Below, one piece after another: positions 24,383 to 53,091 of a stretch of 64,000 bases of DNA (positions are counted from its first letter, which is position 1; each line of letters starts with the position of its first letter). The translations under genes and the position numbers were made by a program. Below the pieces are notes generated by a model, which worked only from the letters and a program-made list of their open reading frames with translations, did no database searches and was not told the origin of the DNA. The stretch is from Gymnorhina tibicen. Taxonomy: Eukaryota; Chordata; Aves; Passeriformes; Artamidae. The stretch covers positions 2,903,789 through 2,967,788 of the forward strand of contig VXAZ01000560.1 in assembly GCA_013399875.1 (NCBI GenBank), written 5' to 3'.

Positions 24383-27186
24383 ATGTAAAATGTAAGTTGG
24401 CTTCAAGATTTGCTCACTCTTGCAGCAGTTGCCAAGGCTGGCCATGCAGTGCTGCAGTTCTTCTCTGAAAGTTTTGGGAAGCCAACTTTTAAAACCCCAG
24501 TAAAAGCCTACTGTAGGCTAATCTAGTTTATATGCATTTTTAAATATGTACAAATATTGTAAACCAAGTAAGGTTTATATGTACCCAAGATCAGCCACTA
24601 AGTACTTCAAATAGAAAGCCTGTCTCTTGTAGGTACCCAAATATTTACAGAGTGTGACTTGAGTGAGGAAGTAGATATCCCCCTCAGCCCTGCCAAATTA
24701 ATTAATGGTCTTTTTCACTTATTTAGGTAGATGTCTACTCTAGTGAAACCCTAAGAACACCCAAGGCCTGGACAGTGGCAGGCAAAAGCATCATGGAATA
24801 CTTGTTAGAAATTACCATTTGTTGAGATAGCCAGCAATATCCCACTGACCCGCAGGGTTGAAAGAACAAAGATTTAATGGGGAAAAAACCCTGAACTCCA
24901 TCAAAATCACGCATTTAAAAAGAAAAAGGTGGTGATGGTGTTTAACTTGGTGCAAAGGTGAAGGCTGGGCTGGGAAGATGAGAGTGGCCTGGGTGGGTCA
25001 CTGCACAAATGCCTGTTGCCTTCCGCTCGCTCTGCTTTTTGATGAGTGGCCAATGAAAGCTTATCCCTTTTTTAAATTTTTTTCCCCCATTAAATCTGCA
25101 CAAGTGTTAACTTTTCAAAGACTCTGAGATTCAAAGTGCTGTGCCCAACACAGAGCCCTTTTTTTCTCCTGCCTTTGATTTTTATGCACATTTCAAGCTG
25201 GTCAGAGAGTACACGGGGGTTTTGTTTAGGCTTGGTGGTGGGGTTTTAGCTTTCAAGCTGCCAGCCTTCCCAGGATTATTGCCTATTAACTGCCTCTTAA
25301 TAAAGGTGCTGACCAAAGAAAGGAATATTTTTTCCTTGGTGCTAGATTTCCAAACTCGATTGGCTTTATTAAATGGAAAGACAAATAAATTCAAACCCTG
25401 CTCTGAAATACCTTAGCGGAGGACACCAGCAGTTAGAGGTCACCAAGTCACTTGGACTTCCTCCCAACAAAAGCAACATCATTTTTCAATGTCCAGCCCC
25501 GCAGCATCCCGCAGTGCCTCACACAATTCCTCAGTGTCCACACCTGCTCCGTGCCGCTCGGAGCGGGGCTGAGCCCTTTTGGATGGGGCAAGATCAGTCC
25601 CCGAGAGGATTCTGTTATGCTCATGGTTTGGAGCCGTGTTTGATCTCCTGCGGCATAGCTTAATAAAAGCTCGTGGTTGGGATTTCCTTGTTCTGTTATT
25701 AAAGCAAAAAATACCCACTGTACGAGGAAAAGAAACTTTCCTTCACCTTGTGGAAGGATGTTGCAGTTCAGAAGGTAATTTCCGCGCTGTTTACCTTTTT
25801 TCCATTGGAAGAAGCAAATCTCTTTGTTTCATGCTTCAGTTTCCTGTGAGATGGGGATAGCAGCCCTTCTCTGGTTGCACAGGTCCCTTTGGATGTGCCA
25901 GTGTTGTGTCCATGCTTTAGGACATGGCCCACATGCTTGTGTGTTATTTCTCAGCGTGGAGATACCAGTATTAAGAGGATGTGAGGCCCTTCTGCAGCAT
26001 TCCTAAAGATTTTGCAGTAGGTGAGTTGTAGCCACAGACAGAATGAGCAGATGGGACCCTTTTTGGACAAAAGTGACCATCCCCAAAATCAGTGTAGTTT
26101 TTTTTGCCTGCCCTGTACATCTGTCATTCACTTCAGTGTAAGTCACTGTTTCCTGAAATGAACCTCTTGTGTCCTCAGTAGTGTAGTACCAAGTGTAGGG
26201 GATGGGAAGTGGTGGAGGTCGAAGACTTAACACCTTCGTGGGGTTCAGCTGTTGAATCTGTAGATTCAAATCATTGCAGCCAGGGATGCACAGTCTGAAC
26301 TCCCTATTAAAATGCTGAGTCAGAGAGGCAGACTGGGGCAGGAGAGGTGACGAGGCCAGATGTTCCATCCTCACAGTACAACCCTACCCTTCCTGGCTTC
26401 CATTTCCAAGGTGTGTGGGCTGTAAGCCCCACTTCTGGATCCTTTTGCCTTGGGCAGATCTCGTAGTGTGAATAATGTCTCTGTGGTGTTTTGATGAGGG
26501 ATCCCAAAGGCATCTCTCTCTGCATTTAATTTTCTGTCTTCTTCCAGACTTCCCTCTGTACTGTTTTTTTCTGCAAAGCCCATGCTCTGGTGGCCTTTTG
26601 GCACCACTACAGGTTTCTCCGTGCTGGAACCCCCTTGCCAAAAAAAAAAGTGGGTGTTGACTTAGTCCCTCAGACAACCCATCCTCCGAGAAATAACCTC
26701 GTGGAAGAAGAGCCATCTTGAGCACATTTTATTGTTTGCCATGGGCTGGGGTCTTCCATTCTTTGGGTGAAAGAGCAGCCTCTCACCCAACCCTCAAAAT
26801 CAAGGGCATGTTATGTCTTCTAAGTAATATTCATTCAGTTATAGGGAGTGTGTTTATGTTTCTCATGTTAAAAAAAGGGGAAGGGAAAAAAAAAAAGGGA
26901 ATCTGAGGTTAGTGTTTTGCTGGAAAAATATCAAGACTTGATTGGCAATATCCCACTAAACCACAAGTTTGTAGGAGAGAAAACAAACCCATCGGATTTT
27001 CCAAACTATGCCTATGTGCTTTATGAAAATGTGTCCCATGTAGGTCACTTATGCTCTTATTATAGCTGTGGCAAGTGTACACATAATTGAAACACGGAAA
27101 TACTACCCCATGCTGCTCAACGAATGAAAAGGAAACAAATCTTTATTATTCCTGGGTTCACAGAATATATAGGAACACTATTGTCT

Positions 27187-27231
27187 TTTTTTTTTCTTTT
27201 TTTTTTTTTTTAATTTTTTTCTTTTTTTTTA
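27187..27231. repeat. T-rich low-complexity tract
   Basis: A stretch of T with scattered C and A in intron 1, about 2.2 kb upstream of exon 2. Confidence 0.9.
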
Positions 27232-27365
27232 GGGCCGGTTTTGGCTTTCAGATGTATTTTATTGTCTGTGGGAACATGTGTTTTACAGACCTGTCATGTG
27301 AAAGCCATTAGCAAGAGGAACTGGAGGAATAACAATGAGCCACGTAACCGTGGTGTGTCTACTCC

Positions 27366-27433
27366 CCGAGTTCAACCCCGCGCCGCCGCTCCGGGCGCGC
27401 GTGAAACCGGATCGCGCCCGGCGACGTTAGCGC
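27366..27433. promoter_or_regulatory. compact CpG cluster in intron 1
   Basis: About 16 CpG dinucleotides occur in roughly 70 bases, flanked by CpG-poor intron. It lies about 2 kb upstream of exon 2. It could be a small unmethylated element, an alternative promoter or a chance GC-rich patch; nothing coding is seen in it. Confidence 0.4.
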
Positions 27434-29423
27434 TTCTCCCCCTGCCACTTCTCATCGGGAAACCTAAGGATTTTTTAAGTGGCCTATTAAAAGGGGATTG
27501 CTGGCATCAGAGGCAGGCTTCTGGGGCCAAGCTGGCTGGGCATCAAAACGGTTAAATCGTGGAATGAGGATCAGCTGCATTCACACGAGATGTCCGATTT
27601 TATTTACCAAATCTGAGCTGGGCGGGCAGTTCTGAAACTGTTCCTCGCTGGTTCACACATGTGGTGGAAACTGTCCCGCCTTGCCAAGCAGCTCGGGGCC
27701 AAGAACTTGCAAGTAACCCATTTCCAGAGTTTTTAGAGAGGACCTGAAAGGGGTCCTGAGCAGTGGCCTAGACCACTATTGGGTACTTGAAAATTTAACT
27801 TCCGTACGTGTTGTCCCTGCTCACAGGTGATGGAGTTTTTCCTTAAGACTAACAAAACCCTGTAGTAATCCTGGCTTAGGCAAACCCATTAACATATAGG
27901 AAAAGGAGCCACAGTGGATTGCGCAAAGTGAAATCCAGAGAGTGGTTCATGTGGAGAACGTGGGGAACATTATTTTGATGACACTTCTGAACAGCATGGA
28001 TGGTGCCCTTGCTAATCACATCTAGCAGGTGGTGTTCACTACAAATGTGCTGTGGACAGCTTTGGGTCAGACCCAACAGCACTTCATTTTTTATTTATTA
28101 TTTTTATTCATTTTAGAAGGAAAAACCCTCTGATGTCTCTGACTTCTAGCTGTGTAAACAAACCCACAGATACTTAAGCAAGTTAGTGGTTGACAAGTAT
28201 TCCCTAATGCCTTCTGTAGGATCTGGGTGTGAGACCTGTTGTCTTGGCCCAAGGACAGCTGGAACCACTGTGCATTTGTTTTTCCCCTTACCTGGGTTTC
28301 GCTCTGCAAGTGGGAGGAGGGTTTCCTGTACCTTGTGGTTTGTGATTTACTCTGAACATGGGTTTCAGGGAATTTGGGGCTTGGTTTTGTGGGGATGTAG
28401 TGCTCCTCTCGGTGATGGGCTTAACAGCAAAGATGGATGGGGAAACTGAGGCAAAGGGAAGGAGGATGCCCTGCCCAAGGTGACACTGTGGCTGGGAAAC
28501 ACCCTTCTAGGTTTGAGGCAGTGCAGTATTTCTCTGAAAAACTTACAAAAGCATGGAGTTACGGACGTGCCGCGATTTCCAGGTGTCCCCTCCATACTGT
28601 GTGTCCTGACCCACGTTCTTGAGCAGATCTGCTCCGTGCCTGGTGCAAAGATCCAGCCAAGATGTGCAGACACAGGAGTCCTGCACAGAAGGTTCACAGA
28701 TAGTATTTAAAACCCAGACTTCACGTGGCTTTGTTGTGATGGAAGGTGAACAGGCTCTGATGGGATTTCACCGGCTCTTGTGGATGGGCTGGTCCTTGCA
28801 TGGGTGGGTCAAGGATGGGTGTCCTACAGCCACTCAAAGCACGTGATTGTTGCATCAGTAGGTACAAACACTGTCAGAAAGCTGTCAATACACCCTGTAA
28901 ATACAAAGAGGAGTGAGTCCAGGAAGGTTTCAAAGGCAGGGAAGTGATGGGGATGGAGAGTAGCTGGGCTGGCCAGGTAGGAGAGAAGCCCTGCGGATAC
29001 TCGATCCTGCCGTGTTTGTTTGCAGAGCTCTGGGCTGCTCTGCCCGGGGCGCTCGGAAGAGCATCGGGCCCTCCCCGGAGAAAAGTGCCAGATTGGTTTT
29101 CATGGCCTTTTGCAGAGGGATTGCTCCAGGGGTCTGTTCCTGTAAGTTAATATTTGCAGCGCACAGGGCTTAACTGGAACCAGGCTGCACAGACATCTGA
29201 TAACCATAACAAAGGAGATGCTTTTTCCCTGCAAGACCAGCTTGGAAAAACAAATCCCAATGCTATTCCCTTTGGAAAGAAAGCTCTATGAAAAGAAAAG
29301 CACCAGGAACGGTGGTGCGTGGTTTGCAAGGGGTTTTCTAGTTGAGTCTTGGGGATTTTTTTGTGAACTGCTTGTGTTTGCCTGTATTGCTGATGTTCGG
29401 TTGTTGTCTCCCCTTCTTTGCAG

Positions 29424-47395
<17,972 letters not shown>

Positions 47396-47689
47396 AACTC
47401 CGAGGAATCGGATGGGTGTTGTATTTTAAACTTTTTTTTTTTTTTTTTTTTGCAAAAAAAAAAANTGACAGCAACTACCTGCTGCTCTCAAATCTCATCA
47501 GACAGTAGAATGTAGGGAGAGACTTTCTTGCCCAACCAGTAAAGTCTTATTCTGTGGTCTTTTCAACTTGCGACACTTGGATGAAAGGGGTGGTGGTGGT
47601 CAACTAAGGCAAAGGCGACAATGAAAGGAAGGAAAACCCACACAACACAAAAAGCCGAACAAACAAAGAGAGGTGCCGGAGTTCTGGAT

Positions 47690-47696
47690 GTGCAAT
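47690..47696 (+). promoter_or_regulatory. candidate miR-25/92 family target site in the 3' UTR
   Basis: GTGCAAT is a 7-mer complement to the miR-92a seed (positions 2-8). Repression of human PLPP3 by miR-92a in endothelial cells has been reported. A 7-mer match alone is weak evidence, and whether it is the aligned, conserved site cannot be told here. Confidence 0.35.
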
Positions 47697-48412
47697 TGGT
47701 TTGAGTGTTCATGTTGTAGTGAACGCCAAATTGTTCCTAGCCCAGTGAACACTAAGGGATTTTTGGAAAGCTGGCCATCCTAGATTTTTCCTGACTATGA
47801 AGATTTCCAATGCCTGCGAGAAAAAAAAAACCAACTCACAACTAAATTGTATAGCACTATGTATGAGCAACAGCACTGAGTCAAGATCCGGGATTGGTTT
47901 GTAAGAGTTGCTTTTTTTCTCTTTTTGATCCTAGTTTATTTTTGCCTCCTCTCTTCCATACTGTGACTTAATTTAGAAGAAGCTTGCCCAGTCCAAGATC
48001 TCCGAGGGGTCTCTGTTCTCTCTGCTCACACTACACGCCTTTAACGAGCGGCCCCGAGACGCGCAGTGAGGCCGGAGAGCTCCTTCCTCCGTGCAGAGAA
48101 GCCACATTTCTTCCTCCCCGCTCGCTCCCTGGCGAGGGCTCATCCCACCCAAGCCCCCCCCCTTAAATGAAAAGAGCCTCCTCCACTTCCCAGCCATCCC
48201 CTTTTTTTCCCCCCCAAAAAAAAAATCCCAGCAGGTTTTGTGCGCGCCCGCCCGCGGGAGCCGGCGGTTTGCGCGAGGGGAGCGGCGGCTCTGCCGAAGA
48301 CTCGTTCGCACTACGACCCCGGGGCTGAGTCCCGGGGAAACTTTTATTCTGCAGTTTTGGGACGGGCTGCTGGGCGGCACGTCCCGGCCTGGGTGTCAGT
48401 CGGTTTGTGCAT

Positions 48413-48461
48413 CCCCTCCTCTCCTCCTCCTCCTTCTCCTCCTCCTCCTCCTCCTCCTCCC
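48413..48461 (+). repeat. (TCC)n microsatellite in the PLPP3 3' UTR
   Basis: This is a run of mostly TCC triplets on the + strand, about 49 bp, with one TTC interruption. It lies at the downstream edge of the CpG-rich part of the UTR. Confidence 0.9.
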
Positions 48462-49096
48462 CGGGGCACCCCGGGGTGCGCCATGGCAGTACCAGGTCCT
48501 GTGCTCCGCTGGGTCACTCCGGTGGGAAATCAGCTGTGCCCCTCTCGGGTGTGAAGGTGAATTTTTTCTCTTGCCCAGAAGCCACAGGTCCTCGGTTTGC
48601 AGCCCTTCCACGAAGCGCGTTTGCAAAGGGATCCCGCAGAACACGCAGCACGGCCATTTGCACATCCTTCTCACAGAATCCGTCCTATCATTTCAACTTA
48701 TAGCAAGCTATGATTTTTTTTTTTATATTATAAATATTATATAAATAATGTATAAAACCTTAAAAATTAACTATGTAAAATATTATTTCTGAAACAATTT
48801 TAGATATATCCACTATGACTATAAACTGTGTCCTGACCTGTGTTATTTACATTTTGCTGCTTAAAAAAGCATTGAATTAATTTTTTTATAGTCGACTAAA
48901 ATATTGTAGTTCTGTGGTAGTAATATTTTAATGAAAATAACTACAATTAGAGACATTTGTATAAAAAAAACATATTAAATTGTCTGTATTTTTGTAATGT
49001 TCCATTTTGTAAAGAGAAGAATATTCAAAGACTTTTGTAGAATACAAAATTGAAGTTTGTATCTGCGAAATTATTGCTGTATAAATGTGCTTTTTA

Positions 49097-49102
49097 AATA
49101 AA
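49097..49102 (+). promoter_or_regulatory. PLPP3: PLPP3 polyadenylation signal AATAAA
   Basis: This is a canonical AATAAA in an AT-rich 3' UTR end. Cleavage would be expected about 10-25 bases downstream, where AT-rich sequence gives way to ordinary mixed sequence. Confidence 0.75.
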
Positions 49103-49124
49103 AGCTCATAACACAACTAAACAT

Positions 49125-51853
49125 CCCGGTGCAAGTCGCATTCTGTCTTTGGGTTGCCCTTTCCTTGCCGAGCAGGGTCCTTGCCCAGGGGGACAGTTTG
49201 GGGGTGTGACGTGGATGTTGGATGACATTTTAGGATGTGATGGTACCAGAGGGCAGCTGGATGAAAAGGACCAGATACCACTTTGAATGGGAGTGATGAA
49301 AAGGTCCCACCAGCTCTTGCTGGGGGCACTTAGGGGTTTGCATTGATCTTCCCTTTCCTATGCCCAGTCTTTGAGCAAATCCCATTTTACCTAAGGCATC
49401 CAGTTTTCTTTTACAATCTTACAAGCTTTAAAGAAATATTACTGAAGTAAAATAAGGTCTGAAGAGCCACAGCCCAGCTGCTGGTTGTCCTGGACAGCCC
49501 CTGCCTAAGAGGGCTCCCAGCCACGCTCTGCTGAAACACCTTTCCCACGGAAAGCAGGCACCTTGCAGCTGCACCAAAACCTTGCAGCTTGCTGGGTTGC
49601 AAACATGGGTGGAAGGGGAAAGAAGAAGAAAAAAGAAAAAAAATCCCACAACAACATGTGCCCAGAGAGGCACATGTGTAACAGACGCAGTTACGAGGCG
49701 GCCTGGATTTTTTAATTATTATTATTATTATTTTTATTTTTTTTATTATTGTTATTTTCCTCCTCCTACAGAGGTAAATGAACTTGGTGGTGGTGACACA
49801 CGGTCAGAGCCGCGTTTCGACCACTCCTTGTGTGAACCACATCAGCGAGATAACACGGCACAAATAACAGCAAGAATGCACGGCAGGAAGCAAATACCAC
49901 ATCAAACTGCAAAGAGCAGGTGGAAATTAAGCCAGCAGAACTGAGCTAGCACTTGCTATTATTATCCTAATTAGAAGTAAAATTTTATTACGCGTGGAAA
50001 AACTTTGCAAACCTGTCCTAAATGCAAAGGGAGTTTTCATGGTGCCACGTGTGATCTGAGCCTGAGTGTTTGGGGGTTGAGTGTGTTGCAGAGGTGAGAC
50101 TTCAGCTTCGGGGCAATGGCTGTGAGGACAGGCTCTTAATCCCCAGTTTATCTCTGAAATGCATTGCCTGGGTCTAGGTAACCCCCGTGGGAGAAGGAAA
50201 CACTGCCTGCGGAGCCCTTCGTGTGCAGAGCCAGCCCCAGTGCAGCAGCCACTGGGCTGGGAAAAGTGTTTGCTTGCATCTTAACCCCAGCTACCTGGAA
50301 AAAAAACAGGAATACAGATGTGTGGGTGAAAGAGGAGGGCTTGGAGAAGGGTCAGAGGGGAAGAGGCACAGGAGGCGATAAGAGCCCGGGCTGGGCAGTG
50401 GGGCTGGCGAGTCACGGGATCTCACTCAGGATGTGTGGGTCAGCCTGGGGAGAGGGAGAAAAGACCATGGATAAACCCATGGAAGGCAACAGGGTCGAAC
50501 TCTATAGCGTGGGGCTGAGCGTCAGCAGTGCCAAGTCCTATTTGTGGCTGAGCGATGGTTGTTTCCTCTGCTTCCTGCCCACCTCTCCTGTGCTGTCCCA
50601 TTCCATCCCCATCCTGGGAGGGTAAGGGCAGCCTTGCATGGCAGCTGGGTGGGTGGGTGGGGGCAGCTTTGCTGGGGCTCACCCCTGCTCACTGCCTGGG
50701 GAGTAAGAGAAGTGATCATTTCTGGAAGCATGGGTGGGAAAAGGCCAGGTCCACGAGGACCTCTCTGGTCTAACCAAGCACAGAGGAACGTTTCAGTGTC
50801 ACAGGAGGAATAAGGACTGATTTTAAACGAGCATTTCAATGAAACCCCACAGAGAAGTGAAAGCCAAAGGAGCAGAGTTGTAGGTATCACAAACCATGAT
50901 CACCGTGACAGGATGTATCTACTGCCATTGCTTCCTGAGGGGCAGGAAGGAAGAGAAAATAAATAGGTGAAATGGAAAAAACCCAAACCCAAACCCACAT
51001 GAGCGCTGTGATCCTGAGGCCACCACTTTGTGCAGCGTCTGCGGGTGCAGCTGGGGCTTGCACCTTGCACTGCTGTGCTGCCTGGTCCTTCCTGCTGGGA
51101 TGCTGAGCAGCCAGCAGACTTTGGGGTTCGCACGCTGCCGCTCTCTGCAGCTCTCCTGAGGAGGCAGACGGGTGTACAAACCCAGATGCACCCGTGCAAA
51201 CAAGACGTGTTGCTGGAGCCCCGGGCTGGATGCTGGCTGTGGCCTTCAGTGCTGCAAACCCCGGGCTCTGCTCATGCTGATGCTAATCAGGGGCTGCGGA
51301 GCACCCAGCCGTCTGCCTTTGATGCTGGGGCCTGGCTGGCAGAGCCTCTCTGCACAAGGGGACGTTCTGGTCAAACCTGTCTTTTTTTGCACCGAGACCG
51401 GTTGAACAAGTTTTCAAAGGCGGGGGTTCGTGCTGCACCTGACTGCCATGGGAGCAGGTCTTTTGTTCCAGGGGAAGGGAGGTTTACGCAAGCCCCGGGT
51501 CCGGCCGTGTCTCGGTGCGCCCAAACAGCTTCACTCAGCAAGAATGCCTTGGCAGCCTGCAGAGGCTGGAGCTGTTGCACTTCTGCTCAATGATTTTCGG
51601 ATATGAAGCTCTCAATCAAGGGAGGGGGAGGGAGGAGATTCGCCCCACAAGCAGAGACCTGTTTTTCTCATGCTCCAAGCCCGCCCTTGTTTTGGGTGTC
51701 CGAAGGTTTCACCGAGCTCTCTGTAAAGCCGAAACCAGCGTTCAGCCGTGGAGCCAGAGGACGTGTTGGGCCGAGGTCCTGCTGCACAGGACGGCTGATG
51801 TCAAGCCCACATCCATGGCTGGGGTGCAGCACAGCTGTCCCTGGAGCCAGCAC
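49125..51853. other. intergenic region downstream of PLPP3
   Basis: No gene is recognised. It contains a TTA-rich low-complexity tract (49711-49760) and otherwise mixed unique sequence; open frames lack any family signature. Confidence 0.6.
49711..49760. repeat. (TTA)n / T-rich low-complexity tract
   Basis: Repeated ATT units followed by T runs and more ATT. Confidence 0.88.
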
Positions 51854-52229
51854 CCCGCTTCAGCTGCATTTTTCCCCCCGTCTTTGCCTTGGCACACCCC
51901 CTGCCTTCATGCACAGTTCTCCTCTCAAAAGGCAAGCCATTCCTCCCTTGTGTTTTACCTTTTCCTCTGGACGCCAGATCAGAGATTCAGATTTTTAGGA
52001 ATGAAGTGAATCACTTGCCTCCTGGCTTCTGTAAACATGGTCCGTACACCTGTCCACAGAGAGGAGCTTCTGCCCATCTCCTCCAGACTTTCCTACCCTT
52101 GTTCCCTGGGTGCCAGGTGATGCTCCGGGCACAGCCCTGACTGCTTGGATTACCGAGCAAAACTCAACAGAAGTTGTCACCTTCGCTGGAGGAAGCAGAA
52201 GGTAGAAAACAACCTCCTGTTGACTCAGC

Positions 52230-52256
52230 GGGGGGAAGGGGGCGGGGGGGGGGGGG
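52230..52256 (+). repeat. G-rich run (G-quadruplex-capable), also at 53468-53494
   Basis: Runs of 6, 5 and 13 G separated by AA and C. It can satisfy a four-tract G-quadruplex pattern and is directly preceded by an AP-1-type TGACTCAGC. Confidence 0.7.
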
Positions 52257-52391
52257 AAAGACACACAAACAAACCCCAAAACCCAACAACTTTCAATTAT
52301 CACCTTTGCACGCCACCCCCACTGGCACCAGCCGGCGCAGGAGTGCCTGCGTTAGCTTGTCTCGAGTTACAATTTCCTCGGGGCACAGACT

Positions 52392-52403
52392 ACACCTAGG
52401 TGT
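52392..52403. promoter_or_regulatory. ACACCTAGGTGT palindrome (T-box-like), also at 53630-53641
   Basis: A 12-bp perfect palindrome identical to the core of the palindromic Brachyury/T-box binding site. It lies in the duplicated CpG-rich block, about 3.3 kb beyond the PLPP3 poly(A) signal. Function is inferred from the motif alone. Confidence 0.4.
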
Positions 52404-53091
52404 GTGTTTGGGTAATGATGATCCGAGTGGTTGTGATGAATCCCCGCCTCATCCTATCTGTAGCTAGAAGGGAGCGAAGTCACCGGGAACATCTCCCAGT
52501 TTCCTTAGAAAGTCTCGTTCTGCGAGTTCCTGCCCTGCCAGAGCCGCCGAGTGCCACCGCGGCGGCACCTCGCGGGCAACGCTGCTTTTAATACATAGTG
52601 CTGCGGCCTCGTGGAGCGTTTAATTCTTGTCTTGAACCCAGAAAATAACCGTCTTGGCTTATTTATTTATTTATTTTATTCATTTCTTTTTTTTTCATTT
52701 CTCATCAGGTGACTCTCAGCGCTGCGTTTCGGGGCACGCGGAGCGCGAGGCTGCCGGGTGATTCGGCGCTGGTGGCGAAGGGCTGAGCACCTGCAAGCGT
52801 CGGAAGGCACGAGCTCCACAGGGTTCGACCTCGCTCTGCGCAGAGGGTTCGTAACCAGCTGGAAGAACGGGCTGTTATTTAAGAAAAACACCTTTTAGCG
52901 TTTCCAGGTGTCAGCAGAAAAGCTGAGGGACGGAACCGCCAAAACACCAAACCGTGTGAACGCACGCATCCACGGATGGGATAAATGGGAACTGTGGTGG
53001 ATTCAGCTCGCTCCTGAAGCCTTTGAAATGGCTCAAAATATACCAAAACTTGAAATAAAGTGACTTCTCTTTCCCACCTGAAAAATTATTN

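Larger units (their letters stand above)
5794..29423 (+). other. PLPP3: PLPP3 intron 1 (visible part, at least about 23 kb)
   Basis: No exon is recognisable between the gap and exon 2. It contains a CpG-rich start, a 28-bp tandem triplication (7269-7352), two perfect 11-bp inverted repeats (15066-15092, 19447-19471), CR1 fragments at 16192, 21736 and 23026, a 33-N gap (17000-17032), a 30-bp tandem duplication (18329-18388), AAT and AT microsatellites, a T-rich stretch at 27187-27231, and a compact CpG cluster at 27366-27433. The intron is phase 1, inferred from the exon 2 reading frame. A long first intron is usual for this gene. Confidence 0.7.
47396..49120 (+). other. PLPP3: PLPP3 3' untranslated region
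   Basis: The region extends from the stop codon to just past the AATAAA at 49097. It begins with a T-tract and an A-tract ending in a single ambiguous base (N at 47465). The middle (about 48000-48480) is unusually GC- and CpG-rich and includes a TCC microsatellite. The last 400 bases are very AT-rich, as is common in conserved vertebrate 3' UTR ends. A miR-25/92-type seed match (GTGCAAT, 47690-47696) and a miR-15/16-type match (TGCTGCT, 48855-48861) are visible. Open frames here show no homology I recognise. The 3' end is inferred from the signal; no transcript data are available. Confidence 0.8.
51854..53090. repeat. 1.24-kb tandem duplication, copy 1
   Basis: Matches 53092-54327 with a constant offset of 1238, apart from a single T-homopolymer length difference (9 T versus 8 T near 52687). 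The copies are separated by one N at 53091. The segment is CpG-rich in its second half and contains a G-rich run and a T-box-like palindrome. The near-perfect identity and the single-N junction suggest overlapping contig ends laid down twice. Confidence 0.97.

Noticed and set aside
24829..26985. Shared GCAATATCCCACT at about 24839 and 26946 as a dispersed repeat
   Set aside because: A 13-base match is expected many times by chance within 64 kb, and similarity outside it is poor.
29342..29423. Open frame continuing upstream of exon 2 that looks like a hydrophobic N-terminus
   Set aside because: It opens with TTG right after a TAG. Its hydrophobic residues come from the T-rich tract before the acceptor, and the CAG acceptor matches the known exon border.
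48091..48744. 217-codon open frame in the 3' UTR
   Set aside because: It consists of GC-rich and TCC-repeat translation (runs of Leu and Pro) with no homology, downstream of the PLPP3 stop in the same transcript.
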